From contig CM074862.1 in the NCBI GenBank assembly GCA_037501455.1, positions 61,101,501 to 61,165,500 on the forward strand: DNA of 64,000 nucleotides. The letters are read 5' to 3'. The notes below the pieces were generated by a model. That model made no database searches. It saw only the letters and a program-made list of their open reading frames with translations, and was not told the DNA's origin. This DNA comes from Lantana camara. Lineage: Eukaryota > Streptophyta > Magnoliopsida > Lamiales > Verbenaceae. How positions within the stretch are numbered: the stretch's first letter is position 1; every line of letters begins with the position of its first letter. The translations under genes and the position numbers were made by a program. Below, in pieces: positions 32,223 through 45,316 of the stretch.

Positions 32223-35053
32223 GTTATAAGAGGGGAGTTCAAGATAGAGGTGATAACTAAATCATGGGTGAAAACTCGGCATAGATAAGAAATCGAGTCC
32301 ATCAAGACAATGAAGTGATTGGAGATTTGTGGAGAAGTCAAGATAGAAACCACAAGGGAGGATGTCAGTTCTCAAAAATACCTTGAAGATCAACACTTCT
32401 GATGCAGAATCTATGTTTTACTCTTGTGGGGTTTCCAATGGTAGTAGCTTTACTCAGCACGAAAGCCGTGGATCGGCAACTCCTAAACTTAAAGTCAGCA
32501 AGGGAGATCTCTTCGCTAGGAACGGAAGGTAGGGATCGAATCAGGAAGAAGTAAAGAAAATCAATCAACCCGGTGAATATAAATCTATGGAAGATAAAGA
32601 GGCTAGAAGTTCCATCTTTGAACAGATTAGAGTTAATTTCCCAATCCAAGCTGGATTGTCGTGTGGCGAGGTCGAATTAAGAAATATGGAAACGGTAAAG
32701 AAAGGCAAAGAGCTTTTGGAGGGAGTCGTGTGATCAAGTGTGAACCATTAGAAAATGAGTTCTTCAACTAGCTTAAACTGACGAGAGTAATTGAAAGAGT
32801 TTCAATGAAGGTGACAACAATTGTAAAGATGCAGATGTTATACGGAGGTCGATATTTGGAAAAGAAGTCAAAACAGCGGTTCCAGGGTCATAGAAGAATT
32901 TGGGTACAAGAAAACATAATCTTGGGCCATGGAGACATACAAGTTGATAAAAGAAAACTTTGAAGATTCCGAAGACCGTAGTAAAACAAGAAATGAACAA
33001 CAATTCGAGGCAAGTTATACTTAGAGAAATGCAGAACAAGTGTCAAGTTAAAGTTTACCACTACGGTGACAGGTGTAATGCATTCATGGCACGTGCATCA
33101 TAAGTCGCTGTAGATTATTTAAACTTCCTATTATATGTGTCTCAATACTTCAATTCTTAAATTGTGGCCACATTTCCTTTGTTGAATTATGTGCTTTGAC
33201 GTTATGATTGATGAATTGATGCTGCATATCCTTTGTTGAAAATATATGCTACACGCATTTAGCATCTTAACCCAACACGCATTGTTTTAGTGTTTACTTG
33301 TTAGGATATCGACCCCGATTAATACTTCAACTTCTACTTCAACCAAGACTCTATCGAACAAAGTTGAAGAAGAACATTTTAGGCTGATAGAGTGAGACAA
33401 AGGTGGAAGGGGATGATTTCGGGATATACAAATTGGATAAGATAAGTTACGGAACTTCATGGAGTTACACGGGAGTTGGGAAGCAAGGACAAAATGGTCG
33501 TCATTCCGATCAAGCACTTTAAAGTGAATGTGAGCTTGCCATTGAACGTATTTCCCACCCAGAGTTGTTCGGCCCATGGAAATAATTTCGGGGAGATCGG
33601 GAATTCTTTAAGGGGAAGAGTTGGACCGAAAAATGAATTGAAATCACAATTGTGCTAGAAATGGGGTTACTTTTAGAAAAAGCGATGGAAATAGAAGAAT
33701 TAACAATTATGGGAATTCTACAAAGGTGGCAAGAGAGAAAATGGGAGATTTAGCATTCAACGCAATTCTAAGACCGAGGCGCGAATGGAATTTTAGAAAG
33801 AAAATGGTGGAAGTTGGTTGTGAGATGTTCAGATCGGACATGCAAGAAAAGGAATTTCGGATTGAAAAAGGAGATTTAAAGAACGAAGGAATTGGGATGT
33901 CACTCGAGTTGATCGCTTCCAAGTGAATATGAATGGTACCCTGAACATGTTTCCTAACTATAATTTCTCGACCCAAGGAGATCAAGAGATCCGATTAAAA
34001 GATGAGAGCTAGAGTTCAACATAAAAAGGTGAAAATCTTTCAGAGGGAGAGCGCGACCACAAGATATTTAGATTCAAGAATGTTGTGCTTGAAGAGATAA
34101 CTTCTAGTAGAAATAACGGAACGCAAGTCTTGGTAAGCATGGAAATCCTAATGTTAGTGATGGAAAAGAATGAGATGGTCTATCAGTTTAGGACCTTCAC
34201 AGAGGAAATAAGTTTTACTGATGGAAGACCAAGACATATAATGCCACCGATCTCTTGTTAGGAGACACATACAAACTCAATCTTCCAAGCTCAAAATGAT
34301 TGATCCTTTACACAATCGTGTCTCAGAGTCTGAAGAGGATAGGATTATGAGGAAGCTTTAAAGGACAAATCAATTATGTACTGAAGGAACTCGGACGACA
34401 CGAAATAAATAAATCTTGTTAAGTTGTCAATCATTCTTCCATGATGACTTCGAAACGAATTCATGATGAAGTAAACTGAAATGGTAGCTTTCCTAGGGTT
34501 GGAATCAAACTTTGAAGATCGTCGAGAGTAGATACCTTTAAGTACGGTAGATTCTAACACAAGCAAAGATAGAAAATTCGGATTTCCAGAGATTCGAAGC
34601 GTAGAAAAAGAAAGAAGGAGTAAGCGTCAGGGTGGAGTCAAGAGTAGGATCAATCGAAGATCTATCATCTCCTCAAGCGGACACACAAAAGACATTAAAG
34701 ACAAGCTAGGAGTTGAGCTAGCTTTTGTGTTTGGACCATACATTAGGGCCATGGAATTCTCAGCTTCAAATTTCTTACCACGGTGAACGGTACAATAAGC
34801 ATCCATGGCATATGCATACATGCAATTTTAATTCAAATAATTTTGATGTTGTGTGCCCTGATCACATATCGGGTTAACTGCTTGTATGATTGGTGGCTAA
34901 TGTACTTGATATATAAATATTGCTTAGCCTTGTGTGTCTTATGTGATGTTAACGGTTGTAATTGTTGTTTGATGCCTTTTTCTTGATGTTTGCACTTTGA
35001 TGTAACTATTTTATGTTATGTTGCTCGGGAGTATTGGAGACTCCCTTACCTTG
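32223..35053 (+). other. Internal non-coding region of F
   Basis: About 2.8 kb of purine-rich sequence with only short random frames. Two pairs of diverged repeats are visible: about 33054-33105 with 34765-34818 (TACCAC-ACGGTGA...GCAT-CATGGCA-TGCAT), and about 33500-33560 with 33897-33955. The region may have grown by internal duplication. No protein family is recognisable. Confidence 0.6.
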
Positions 35054-35230
35054 TTGTTCGAGAGATGGGGCTCTCTCTCTTTGTTGCTTGCGAGAGACGG
35101 GTTCTCTCCTCGTTGTTCGAGAGACAGGGTTCTCTCTTTACTGCTTTTGAGAGACAGGGTTCTCTCATTGTTGTTCGAGAGACGGGGTTCTCTCTTTGTT
35201 GCTTGTGAGAGACGAGGTTCTCTCATTGTT
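35054..35230 (+). repeat. Minisatellite of six 29-30-bp hairpin-forming units
   Basis: Tandem units of the form TTG(T/C)T...GAGAGACGGGGTTCTCTC, alternating between TTGTTCGAGAGA and TTGCTTGYGAGAGA types. Each unit holds GAGAGA and TCTCTC arms around a short G-rich loop. The array ends about 40 bp before the polypurine tract of F. Confidence 0.9.
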
Positions 35231-35268
35231 TGCTCGGGCAAGTAGTGAATCCGAGGATAGATTCTTTT

Positions 35269-35281
35269 AAGGGGGAGAGAT
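35269..35281 (+). other. Polypurine tract of F
   Basis: AAGGGGGAGAGAT lies directly before the 3' LTR start, as AAGGGGGAAGGAT does in E. Confidence 0.88.
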
Positions 35282-36911
35282 TGTAATGCCCCGGCTTTTC
35301 AATTGTGTAATATGACGTATGTGTTTACGTAATTACGCGTTTAAATTAATTGATTATGTAATTCATTGTTTATTATAATTATAATCTTAATTACTCATTT
35401 TAATTATAACTTTTATTTCGTTATGTTTTAATGATTATATTTTAAAATGGAATTTAATTTTATAATTGAAAATATTTGAAATTTAAATGAATACTTGAAT
35501 GCTATGCACTTAAGAGTTTTGATTGCGTGCTGTTCCTAATTGTTTTGATTTCGTGATTTTGTAAAATTTTAGCATGTTGTAGATTTATGTGTTATGAACA
35601 TGTCTACGTGCTCATTTCATGTTTTCGATCTTGTTTGGTGTGTTAACGGATTTTTTTTTTGGGGAACGAGACCAAGTTGGGAGATTTGGAACATTCGGTG
35701 CACCTCTGGTTTCGGACGACGTATCTTGAGCTAGGAAATTCGGATTTAAATTCTGGAAGAGGATTTGGACTCGTAACAAAGAAAGGAAACTAAGGAACTT
35801 GATTTCATATTTTTCTAAGCCCATTTGGTCCTCCGAATTTTGCCCGAAACCTGAAACTCGTGCAGAATTGCCACCTTTCACGATTTTTTATGTAACTCCC
35901 TCATTATTTGACCAATTTAGCTCAAGTTTGAATCTATGTAACCATGGTTTAATGCTCTTTCATCCCACACCTCTCTCATTTGGTCCACACTTGAAGAAAA
36001 AGGAAAATAGCTGATGGAAACCGAGAAAGAGGGAGAGAAGGATTCAGCACTATTCACTTTCCAAATTTTGTGATCAATACTCCTCCATTTCTTCTCCAAT
36101 TTGAAAGGTTAGTCCATGAAGTTATTCTCCATCTTCTTGTGGTTAATTGAAGTCATGATTTGTGCATTTTCATCCATGTTTGTCCATGCTATGAATACCT
36201 ACATGAATAGTTAGGTTAAAGCTTCATTCTTGGAATTCATGGTATTAGTTTGGTTGATATGGAATGGGAACATTGAAGGTGATCAAACTTGCTGCATTTA
36301 TATGCTTATGAACTTGAATTTAATGTATGTTATGTGTATGATGCTCCACCATTTTTATATGACTTGAAGCTTGGAGGTTTTACGGTTATGTTGAATTCTT
36401 TCCTTGCCGCTGCTGTGAGGTGAATTTGTGGGTTAATTGTTGCCCTCTTGCTTGCTTCCTCATGCTACTTTTGCTGTTGTTTTGTTACTGTGAGCTACTG
36501 CTACTTGCTTGCTTCTGTTGCTGTTATGTTTTGGTGAGAAACAGGGGAAGGAATGGAGCTGCTGCTATTGCTCTCGCGACTGAGTATTCTCCCCGGGCAG
36601 GGAGAATTAAACCTGAGGATTACCCGGCCAGGGACTTGTGCTTCAGACTTCCAGTGGGTTTTCCCAGGTCGGAGAGGGTTGAGGAAGGAATCTCCCCTGG
36701 AGGGGAGATGGTGCAGTTTCTCTTTATGTTAATTTGAACTAGTTTGTGCTTGTGTGCATGTGTTTGTGTAATTATGCATGTGTGTGAGTGTACGTATATA
36801 TGTATATATGCAATATATGTTGTGTGAATATTTGTGCTTATATTATGTATTATACTATACTAATGCATGAATGGAATTGGTTTTAAATTGTTGTTGTATG
36901 TGTATGTACGT

Positions 36912-36948
<37 letters not shown>

Positions 36949-37133
36949 TAGATTTTGGTTGTGTGTGTATGTGAGGGTGGCTCTGTAGTGTGTATATATA
37001 TTATGTATTATTTATGCATGAATGCTATATACATTATTTATGCATAAATGTTGAGGTGTACGTGTGTATATATATATATATATATAAACTATATTGTGAA
37101 TATGAATTCTTAAGATGTGTATGTCTGTTTATG

Positions 37134-37173
<40 letters not shown>

Positions 37174-38746
37174 CATTAAATTGTTTGAATTAATTGAATT
37201 AGTTTGTATATATTATGATTTTAAATAATCCAATCATTGCTTGTTTAAATCTCGTGCTTCTTTAAATGATTTGAATGCCTTCAATTCGTTTATTTTATAA
37301 TTTTACACTTGGTGTATTTGAGTTATAATGATTATATGGAATTCATGACTTGAATTGCTATGAATTATTAAACGAATGATCATGGAACCTTCGTTTATTG
37401 AACGAAAGTAATTGAATGGCTCGTTTATGTGCTTTTAATGCATTAATTGTGGACATGAACCTGTTCATGACATAATATCACCGCTTATGCATTCATATCA
37501 TGTTCATTGCATGTCGTGCGTCATATATGGTTCATTTGGAGTCTTGAGTCTCACGAGCACGTTACATTGTCCTTTGTACAGTTTTGTCCAGGGCAGAGAT
37601 ACCGGGTTCATAGGACACCTCAAGTATTTTTCTTTTCTTCTTGGTATTGTTTGGTAAGGTGTAACAGGTGGGTTTCTCTACTATTTAGATAAATGACCCT
37701 ATATACTCCCAACGTGTAAAGATTTTGGCCAAAACTATTATATGTATATAGAGTCGTTTTTAAGAGTAAATGATTTCAAGGTAAAGCCTTTATTTTATGA
37801 ACCCTACCAAATGTTTTGGCGAGAAAGAAAGAATGAATGCACAGAATGGGGCCCAGGGGCTAAGTGTGAGTGGCTATCCGGGGAGGCATGGGCCGACGGT
37901 GATCCCTTACGCTAGTTCCAACTAAACCACGGCGTAACCGGACCTCGTTAGGAGTTAGCGAGGAATGGAAGCTGAGCGCCATCTGGGGAGTCATGTAACC
38001 CCTTTTGGTCAATGAAGGAGGTGGACGGGTTAGCCCGGAGGAAAAAGGTGTAAGTGATCATGAATGTGCACAAAGAAAGAATGTAACGCATGAAAAGAAA
38101 GAAAGAATGAATGTTTAATGAATTACACAAGGTGTTGGTTGGAGATGATGCACGCCCACTCGGCGGGCCACGAAAGACCTAATGGAAATTGGTTGGTATA
38201 ATCCCCTTTGATGATTTCTTTATTTCACCCATTTGGGAATTAATTCGAAAACCTCAATTGGGATTATAACTTGCATGTGAATGTTTCAACATTGTCTTAT
38301 TTTATACTTATGCCTTGTTTTATGCCCACCAGTCTCTTATAGATTGAACCCGACTTTGTTTTCAGTTCTTTTGCAGGCTTGGAGCGCTAGGCGGGAGTTT
38401 GAGTCTTGTGGTTTAGTCCGAGTCGCATCACCGCATACTATAAATTGATTTAAGTTCCATGAATTATACTAATTTATGTTTATGTTTGAATTTCGGGACT
38501 AGGTATCTATGTTAGTTGAGCTCGTCCCTATGATTGATATAATTTTTGAATATATGTTCCGGTTTCGCTATTTCATTTATCTTGTTGGAATTGTTTATTT
38601 GGTTTCGAAGGTTTAGTTCCCGCCTAGCATAGTGAGTGAGTGAGTCCCCGTTCGTTCTGATTGGGGCACGTGTATGGATTTTCCATTTCATATATGGGTC
38701 GGGTCTGAGTGCGGGGGATGTGGCGCCTTCCGTTTGGGGCACTACA
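35282..38746 (+). repeat. 3' LTR of F (3465 bp)
   Basis: Starts TGTAATGCCCCGG (one change from the 5' LTR) and ends CACTACA, followed by the AATCC duplication. It carries the long-range arms at 38386-38396 and 38618-38628, identical to those in the 5' LTR. Confidence 0.9.
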
Positions 38747-38751
38747 AATCC

Positions 38752-40428
38752 CCCAAAAGCCTCAGCTCCTATTCCCCGCTAATCTCCTATCGAGGGCTGG
38801 TAACACCGTAGTTTGGTTGGGACTAATACATGGGATCACCGTCGACCCTTGCCTCCCCGGATAGCCACATGCACTAAGTCTCTAGGCCCGTGTTCATAAT
38901 CATTCTCTCGCCAAAATCATAAGGTAGGGATACATAAAGAAGGGTTTTACATTCGAAGTCATTTACTCAAAAGGGACTAGATATATAAATATACTAATTT
39001 ATCTTAAAACTTTTTACATAAGGGATATATCGGGTCGTCGTAACTAATAGAAGAGAAACCCACCTTATAAAATCAAAAGAGAGGCACAAGGGTCTCAAGG
39101 CTCACCCTCGTCTCCAACCGTACCCAAATCTATGCAAAAGAGGGAGTGTGAGACTCAAAATGACCATATATGACGGCAATGTAATGAATATGATATGATA
39201 TGCCTAAGAGATGATAATATACCATGAAGTTGTTCAAGTGCACAATTAATGCCTTTAAGACATATAAACATGCAATTCATTCATGCAAAAAAGCATTGGT
39301 ACTCAAACGGGTTCATGTCTTTCATATTTCATATCAAATCAATTCATAAATTTCATATAGCGATCATAACACATACTATAACATGTATACAATTCATATG
39401 AATCATAAGAGAAGGTATAAGTTATCATTTAGGGTTCATATTGGAAGCAAAGAAGCATGCACGCACATTAGAGAGCAATGAAGGCACGTTAAGCCGTAAC
39501 TCATAAAATATCCCACAAAATCATGCCATACTTCATAACATACAAGTTAACACATAATATGACATGTTAATGAAGTGTATAACCAAAAACCAGTCAATAA
39601 AGTCATGCAATACAAGATCAAAATGCAAGGGTCGCGGCCGCGACCCATTTCCTTCATGAAATGGTAGCGGACGCTACCTCTCGAATTCCCCAGAAATTTT
39701 CACAAATTAAAACATCTCGAAACAAGCTGAAGATGTGGTCGTGGGCATGACATGAAATGCATGTAAATAGGCAGCAGGCACGACATATAAATCGGGACAA
39801 AATCAAAACATGGTCGCGGCAGCTACCAACTTTCTTCTTGGTGCGATCGCGGCCGCGACCCACACTTCCAGCAGCAAAGAACGCAGCAAAACAGCCCTGA
39901 AACTCCATAATTCTTCAACCAACACATAGCCAACAAGTTAAGGTACGTTTATGCAACAATTAACCAACAAAATCAGCTCCTATCAAGCCTTAAAAATGCA
40001 CCCAAGATCAAAAACGTGAGCAAAGGGAATAAGAGTACATTCTTCACCATTTTCTTATAAACTTCATTAATGGAAACTCAATTAATTCTCAACTACCAAG
40101 CAAAATCAGTTCATACACTTACTCAAGGGTGTCTTAAGATCGAATAGGATGCATAAATTCCAAAGAATACACAAGAGATTCACCAAATTCATCAAATGAA
40201 CTAAAACCCTTACTATTTATCAAATTCATCATAGCATGCTCATTTCTCCAAGCAATTCAGCAAATGAGGTGTCAAATTAAAGAAGAGGGGATGGAGAGCA
40301 CAATCATAAACATACCTTTCGAATTTGGAGTGATTTGGTGAGGTATTGAGCTCAAAAGAATGAAAGTGAATAGTATTTTTCTTGCTCTCAAAATGGGTCT
40401 CGGTTTGCTGCTGCTGTTTGCCTTAATT
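38752..40428 (-). repeat. Antisense Ty3 LTR G, middle part
   Basis: Continues 25613-26430 beyond F: antisense GGCTATCCGGGGAGGC-like block, then AT-rich LTR sequence. It includes a cluster of GC palindromes at 39631-39860, two of them containing GGTCGCGGCCGCGACC. It ends at the start of LTR H. No genes. Confidence 0.72.
39631..39860. repeat. GC palindrome cluster in LTR G
   Basis: GGGTCGCGGCCGCGACCC (about 39630), GGTAGCGGACGCTACC (about 39663), GGTCGCGGCAGCTACC (about 39812) and CGATCGCGGCCGCGACC (about 39843) lie in otherwise AT-rich sequence. Confidence 0.85.
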
Positions 40429-42580
40429 TGTAACAACCCGCTCGTCCTACAAATAAGGTACGCCACGTTTCAACTTCCTTGTGTGTTTAATTCTGTGATT
40501 TTGTGTTTTGCGTGGCCCTATTTCAACTCTTTAAGAATTTAGGGGCTTGTTTGCAATTTTCTCTTTTTAGGGGTTTTTCGGTCATTTCTTGTTCGATTGA
40601 GATTTTGACCTCTTGGACCCCTTTAACGTGTTTGGGGCATCGAGACGAGTCTGTAGACTCTGAGTTTGCCCAATTCTGACATCGTTAACCCCTTCTTCTG
40701 ATCGTTTTCGGGTACGAGGACCCGAGATATTATACCTAGACCCTCGTAGTTCGTGCCATAATTCCAGTGTCTGCTCTCTCTCTTCTCCCGTGATGCAAAC
40801 ACTATTCACACACACTCACGGTGTATTTTCACACACAACCCGGAACTCACTCGTTTCTCGACGGAAATCGACGAGTGAGTAGTCCATTTCAGAGAGCTCG
40901 ACGACACGGTCACAACCGTACCAAGATTTTGACCAACCGACGAACGGTGGTGGAGTTATTACCGTTTTTCAGTCACCCAGGTGGGCGGTGGCGGACCACA
41001 GCTTCGCTGCCCATTCGCCGCGGCTTCCGGCGAACCTCCGGCGACACGCGCCCAAGACCCAAGGAGAAGACATCACGGCGCATCGGTGGACGTTGGCGGC
41101 GAGGCCATCCGGGCCCGACGGCGCCGCACGTGCCGACTGAAGCTCCCGACGGCGGCGCTTGTTACTGTAGCGGCGAGTTTCTGCGGTGGCTTTTTCCGAC
41201 CAAGGTTAGTGTTTTCCAAGGTTTTCCGACCCCCTGAGTCCTTTTCCGGCATCAATATGAGTGAATTTTGGCCGTAGGTGGTGGTTCCGGCCAGGTGAGC
41301 GGCGGCAGAAACTTTGGCGGCCAACGGGGCCCTTTTCCGGTGATCTTTTGGCCACGGGCTCTTCACGAAAGTTGTTCGGAACGACGAGAACTATTATCCT
41401 TTGATCACACGACTCCCAATTCGGCCGATTGGTGGCGGATCATGGCGGCACAGTGGCGACTCAACGGCGGTCGATTTTCTGGGGATTTTTTCCGGCAACC
41501 ACTATGGGGCTTTCGAAGGCCTCGCTACGGGCTTTCCAACGGTATGTTCGGATTTCATTTTCGTTTTACGGTTTGTGTTTAATTTCAGTTTTCATCGTTA
41601 GGATTTAGTTCGGTTTTTCATCAACGAAGTCCGGAGTGTTTTGTTTTTTCTGAAATTGGTTGAGGGCTTTTGTCGAGCAGGCCGAGGCGCATGTTTCTGT
41701 CCTTCCGGGGAATTTTCCGACCACCGGAGGTGGTGGTCCGGCGGCTGTACGTGGCGGTTCGGCTGGTTCCGGTAGCGGCATTCCGACACCCTTCGGACAG
41801 CAAGTTCCTCTCGTCGTGGTGAGTCCAACACCACTTTCCGTTCGTCAATCGGATGTCCGGTTGATTTGTTGTAGATTTATTTGTGTATTGTGATTATTTG
41901 AAATTAATTGTTTTAATTGCTAATTACTTGATTTGTCGATCGAATTGTATTCCAATATTTACGAAATCATGTATTAAATGAATTATGAAATGCATTGATG
42001 CTTTGATTTGCAATTTGAATTTCGATATGTCGAATTTGAGCTATTTGTCTAACTTGAAGGGGGTATATGTGTAATTTCCCTAAACCTATAAATTATATGA
42101 CTTCAATTAATTAATACTTGTCGATTGAATTGGAACTTATTATATGATATAAGAATTTGTTATGCAATTTATGATTTTTGCAAGAATTGAATAGTTAAAT
42201 AGCTTAATTGGAATTTGGTATGTGCTAGATGAATTGATATGAAATAATATGACTTGATTGAGCTATATAATGTTTTCTTTTGCATGTAATTGACATGAAT
42301 TTGAATCCTACTTATGTGATTGCATCCCTTAAGTGCTTGAGCATTGTCATGCGTCTAAGTGGTTCATTCATGTGTCTAAGTCTTGTGCCGGTGTTCAGTT
42401 TGTCCAGGTACACCCGGGGTGGTGTTTTGTCGGTCGTGTTGATTCCGGGGTGGATCAAACATCTTGTCTTCGGCCTCTTCGGTGTAAGGTGAGGTTAGGA
42501 TATAGTTACACCCTATTGCAATGTGCTCAGTTTTGATTGCATGTGATTCAATAAGCCTTATATGTATATAAATAAGTGTG
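40429..42580 (+). repeat. Sense Ty3 LTR H, first part
   Basis: Starts TGTAACAACCCGC and runs to the insertion site of E; the rest is at 52737-54072, for a total of about 3.5 kb. It has a GC-rich segment at about 40975-41860 full of GGCGG/CCGGCG tracts, which makes long spurious frames on both strands. I see no reason to call a gene there. Confidence 0.75.
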
Positions 42581-42585
42581 AAGTA

Positions 42586-45307
42586 TGTGACACCCCGACT
42601 TTCAGACCGTACAGGTATGACGTATGTGCGCATTTAAAATTATTGTTTACGCATTTTATATTTATTCTAATTGTTTATTTGAATTATTTAATTTTTAATT
42701 CTTATATGAATTATTTGAATTTATATGAAATATTTGAATTATATGTCAAAAATTTACCTCAAGTGATTTATGATATGAATTTTATCAATTTATGATATGT
42801 GAATTTAATTTCCCGAACTTGATTTAATTTCGTTATGACCTTAATTGATCATTCATGAACCTTGAGAACTTAATTGCATTGGACTTAATTGATCGCATTT
42901 CAAGATTTGGGGACTCACTTGCATGACTTAAATAATGGAGGGGTTTAATAGCAATTTTGGCCATTTCTTCTTTCTTCAAAGTAGCATCACATTCCATTTC
43001 TTCCCTTCTTTCATACATACATTACATACACATCTTTGCTCTTGTTCCCTTGCCAACCGATCCAAAACCTTTGCCCAAGGTGTGAAGATTTCTTCTCTCA
43101 AAATCCGAATTTTGGACATTCAAGCATCATCAACATCATCTCACTCCATCTCTTTGCATCTCTTTTTCATTCAAGGTAAGATGGAGATTTTGTATGAATT
43201 CTTGGATTGAATATGTGAAGCTAGGGTTGTGGCTTGGATTGGATGATTTACTTATGTGTTGTTGGAAACATGAGTACATACTTTTAGCTTGAAGTTATGC
43301 TTAAAGACTTGGGATTTATGGACTTAGTTGATGAACTTGTATATGGGTTTGATGTTAGTAAATCTTGTTGATCAATGCCTGATATGAGTTTATATGCTAG
43401 ATTTTATTGTGCTTTAAGTATGGTCACATGTTTATTCAAGTTTTGGTTGCATTTGTTGGTTGAAAGTTGGTTGTTGTTGCTGTCACGCTGCATGCCCTGT
43501 TTTTTTTCTGTTTCGAACAGTGACACGGGCGTGTCACTTTTGTTCTCTTCAGTGTGACACGGGGGTGCAAGCTTGGTCGGGCTGATTTTCTGTACCGTGA
43601 CACGGGCGTGTCACGGTTTGCTTTGTTTTGTGCACGGGCGTGTCACCCTATTTTCATGTATGTTTTCCGCTGTACCGTGACACGGGGGTGTCACGGCTTA
43701 GTACATTTCGGTGACACGGGCGTGTCACCCTTTGTTTCTCATGCATTTTGTTTGCATGCTACTGTACATGCACGTGTTTTATATATATTGAATATATGTG
43801 GTTGTTTGGTACCTTTCTTTATTCCTTTGACACTAAGTGGTTTCTTTTGCTTCTAAGCTTATCCTATGCTATTGAAGGGAAAAACGTGAAATGTAATTTG
43901 GTAACGTTTAAGTGTTCATTTGATATTTTCATGTATTCATAGCATCCATTTGCATCGCCGTGCGTCTAATTGGTACATTATTGAGTCTAAGTCTCGGGTC
44001 TTGTCTTCTTTTGTTTCAGAGCCTCTTCCGAAAGTTCGTGAGCCCGAGGATTAAGTGTTCGTTCGCCCGTTTTGGCCTTTCTTCTACTTTTGCAAAGGTG
44101 AGGTTAGGATCCTTTATATTAGATAAGCGACCTAAGACCTATTACGTGTTGATTTCTCACCCTGTATGCGAATATATATATATTTATATATATGTATTAA
44201 ATACGAGTGCTTAAGGTATATTATGATTTTGTGAAATAAGCTTTACGTTTTCGAAATTGGTATAAGTATTGGCATAAGTAAGCTATATTTTGAAATTCGT
44301 TATTCGTATATGATATGTATGAGCGAGTTGTACCCTGAAAGATGGGAGTTTGGTTTGATTTGGTTTGTTGGGCCCGGAGACGTGGGTAAGGGAGACCCGG
44401 GACGACCACGGGGTCGCCGGTTATGACCCCTGTGCACGTTCTCATTTGAGATATTCACGTACGACCTATGGAGGTTGGGAAGGCGTGGTATCTTGAGCCC
44501 TCGGTGGATAACCGGGGAAGGCATATTGTGGGTTAGCTGCCCCGTATGTGTTTGGTAATGTAGGTGTTAGGGTTTGATTCCCGATACACCATGGACGTGA
44601 GGTTGGAAATTTTGATTTGAATTCGATCTTATGTTATGTTTGATGGAGTAAGGGATAGTCCGTTCTCGCCGGACTTATGTTTATGTTCTGTTTGATAGAT
44701 TATGGATCGAGATAGGTTTTCCTTTATATTATATGCTATTTTGGAAAATGATTTGGTATGAAAAACCCTAGCCTCGATTCATGACTATCCCCGTTGTAAT
44801 ATGCTCTGCTCTATACGTATTTAGGTGTGGGTGTGCGTTTAGCCCCCTCACTCAGTCGAGTTTTGACTGACCCCTCTCTTTTCCCACCTTCAGTGCAGGT
44901 TGTTTCGAGCTAGGCGGGGTAGTGCGAGTCTTAGTCTTGTACTTGAGTGTCTAGGTCGAGTTGCATTCATACTTCTTGCATTTTGGATACTCTTATTATG
45001 TATTTGATGTTAGAATTATATTTTGCTGAATTATGGGTTTTTGATGTATATACTCGATCTTTTAGGCCGTGAGGCCATTGTATATGAGATAATGTTAGTT
45101 ATAGAGCTCTTTTCGATCCTTATGTTATTGCTTCCGCATTTATATGTTTGTTTTGCGCGCTCTGTCCGAGTTTTAGCCCCGCTTAGCCTAAGGAGTGAGT
45201 GTAGGTTCCGTTCGCTTAGACTTGGACTCATGTATGGAAATCCATTTCATATGTGGGTTCGGGTTTAGGTGCGGGGGATGTGGTGGCCCACCGCTCCGGG
45301 CGTCACA
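42586..45307 (+). repeat. 5' LTR of E (2722 bp)
   Basis: TGTGACACCCCGAC start and GGGCGTCACA end. It contains six GTGACACGGGCGTGTCAC-type palindromes (43520-43729), the CAGTC/GACTG hairpin (44853-44869) and the arms GCTAGGCGGGG (44909-44919) and CCCCGCTTAGC (45177-45187). Confidence 0.96.
43520..43729. repeat. Six GC palindromes in E 5' LTR
   Basis: Copies of GTGACACGGGCGTGTCAC or close variants lie at 43520-43537, 43554-43568 (half only), 43595-43616, 43630-43646, 43675-43696 and 43710-43728. Two extend to CCGTGACAC...GTGTCACGG. The same set occurs in the 3' LTR at about 50943-51152. Confidence 0.95.
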
Positions 45308-45316
45308 TCCTTAAAG

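Larger units (their letters stand above)
26431..38746 (+). mobile_element. Large Ty3-type element F with no recognisable coding domains
   Basis: LTRs are 26431-29852 and 35282-38746, with primer-binding site 29861-29873, polypurine tract 35269-35281, and the perfect 5-bp duplication AATCC at 26426-26430 and 38747-38751. Terminal sequences and internal LTR blocks match the Ty3 LTRs here. The internal region, excluding a solo copia LTR, is about 3.5 kb and shows no gag, protease, RT or integrase motif on either strand. It fits a large retrotransposon derivative that depends on proteins from another element. Confidence 0.88.

Noticed and set aside
33287..33985. Minus-strand frames of about 90-96 codons in F
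   Set aside because: Chance frames in purine-rich sequence; no gag or pol similarity.
35054..35230. CRISPR-like regular repeats
   Set aside because: Units are contiguous, without unique spacers, in a plant retroelement; it is a minisatellite.
40821..41893. Several overlapping long open frames on both strands in LTR H
   Set aside because: They lie in a GC-rich LTR segment where stops are rare; all frames are equally open, with low-complexity Arg/Gly/Pro content and no motif.
43748..44214. Identical frames repeated at 51172-51638
   Set aside because: Duplicate because both lie in the two LTRs of E; not a duplicated gene.
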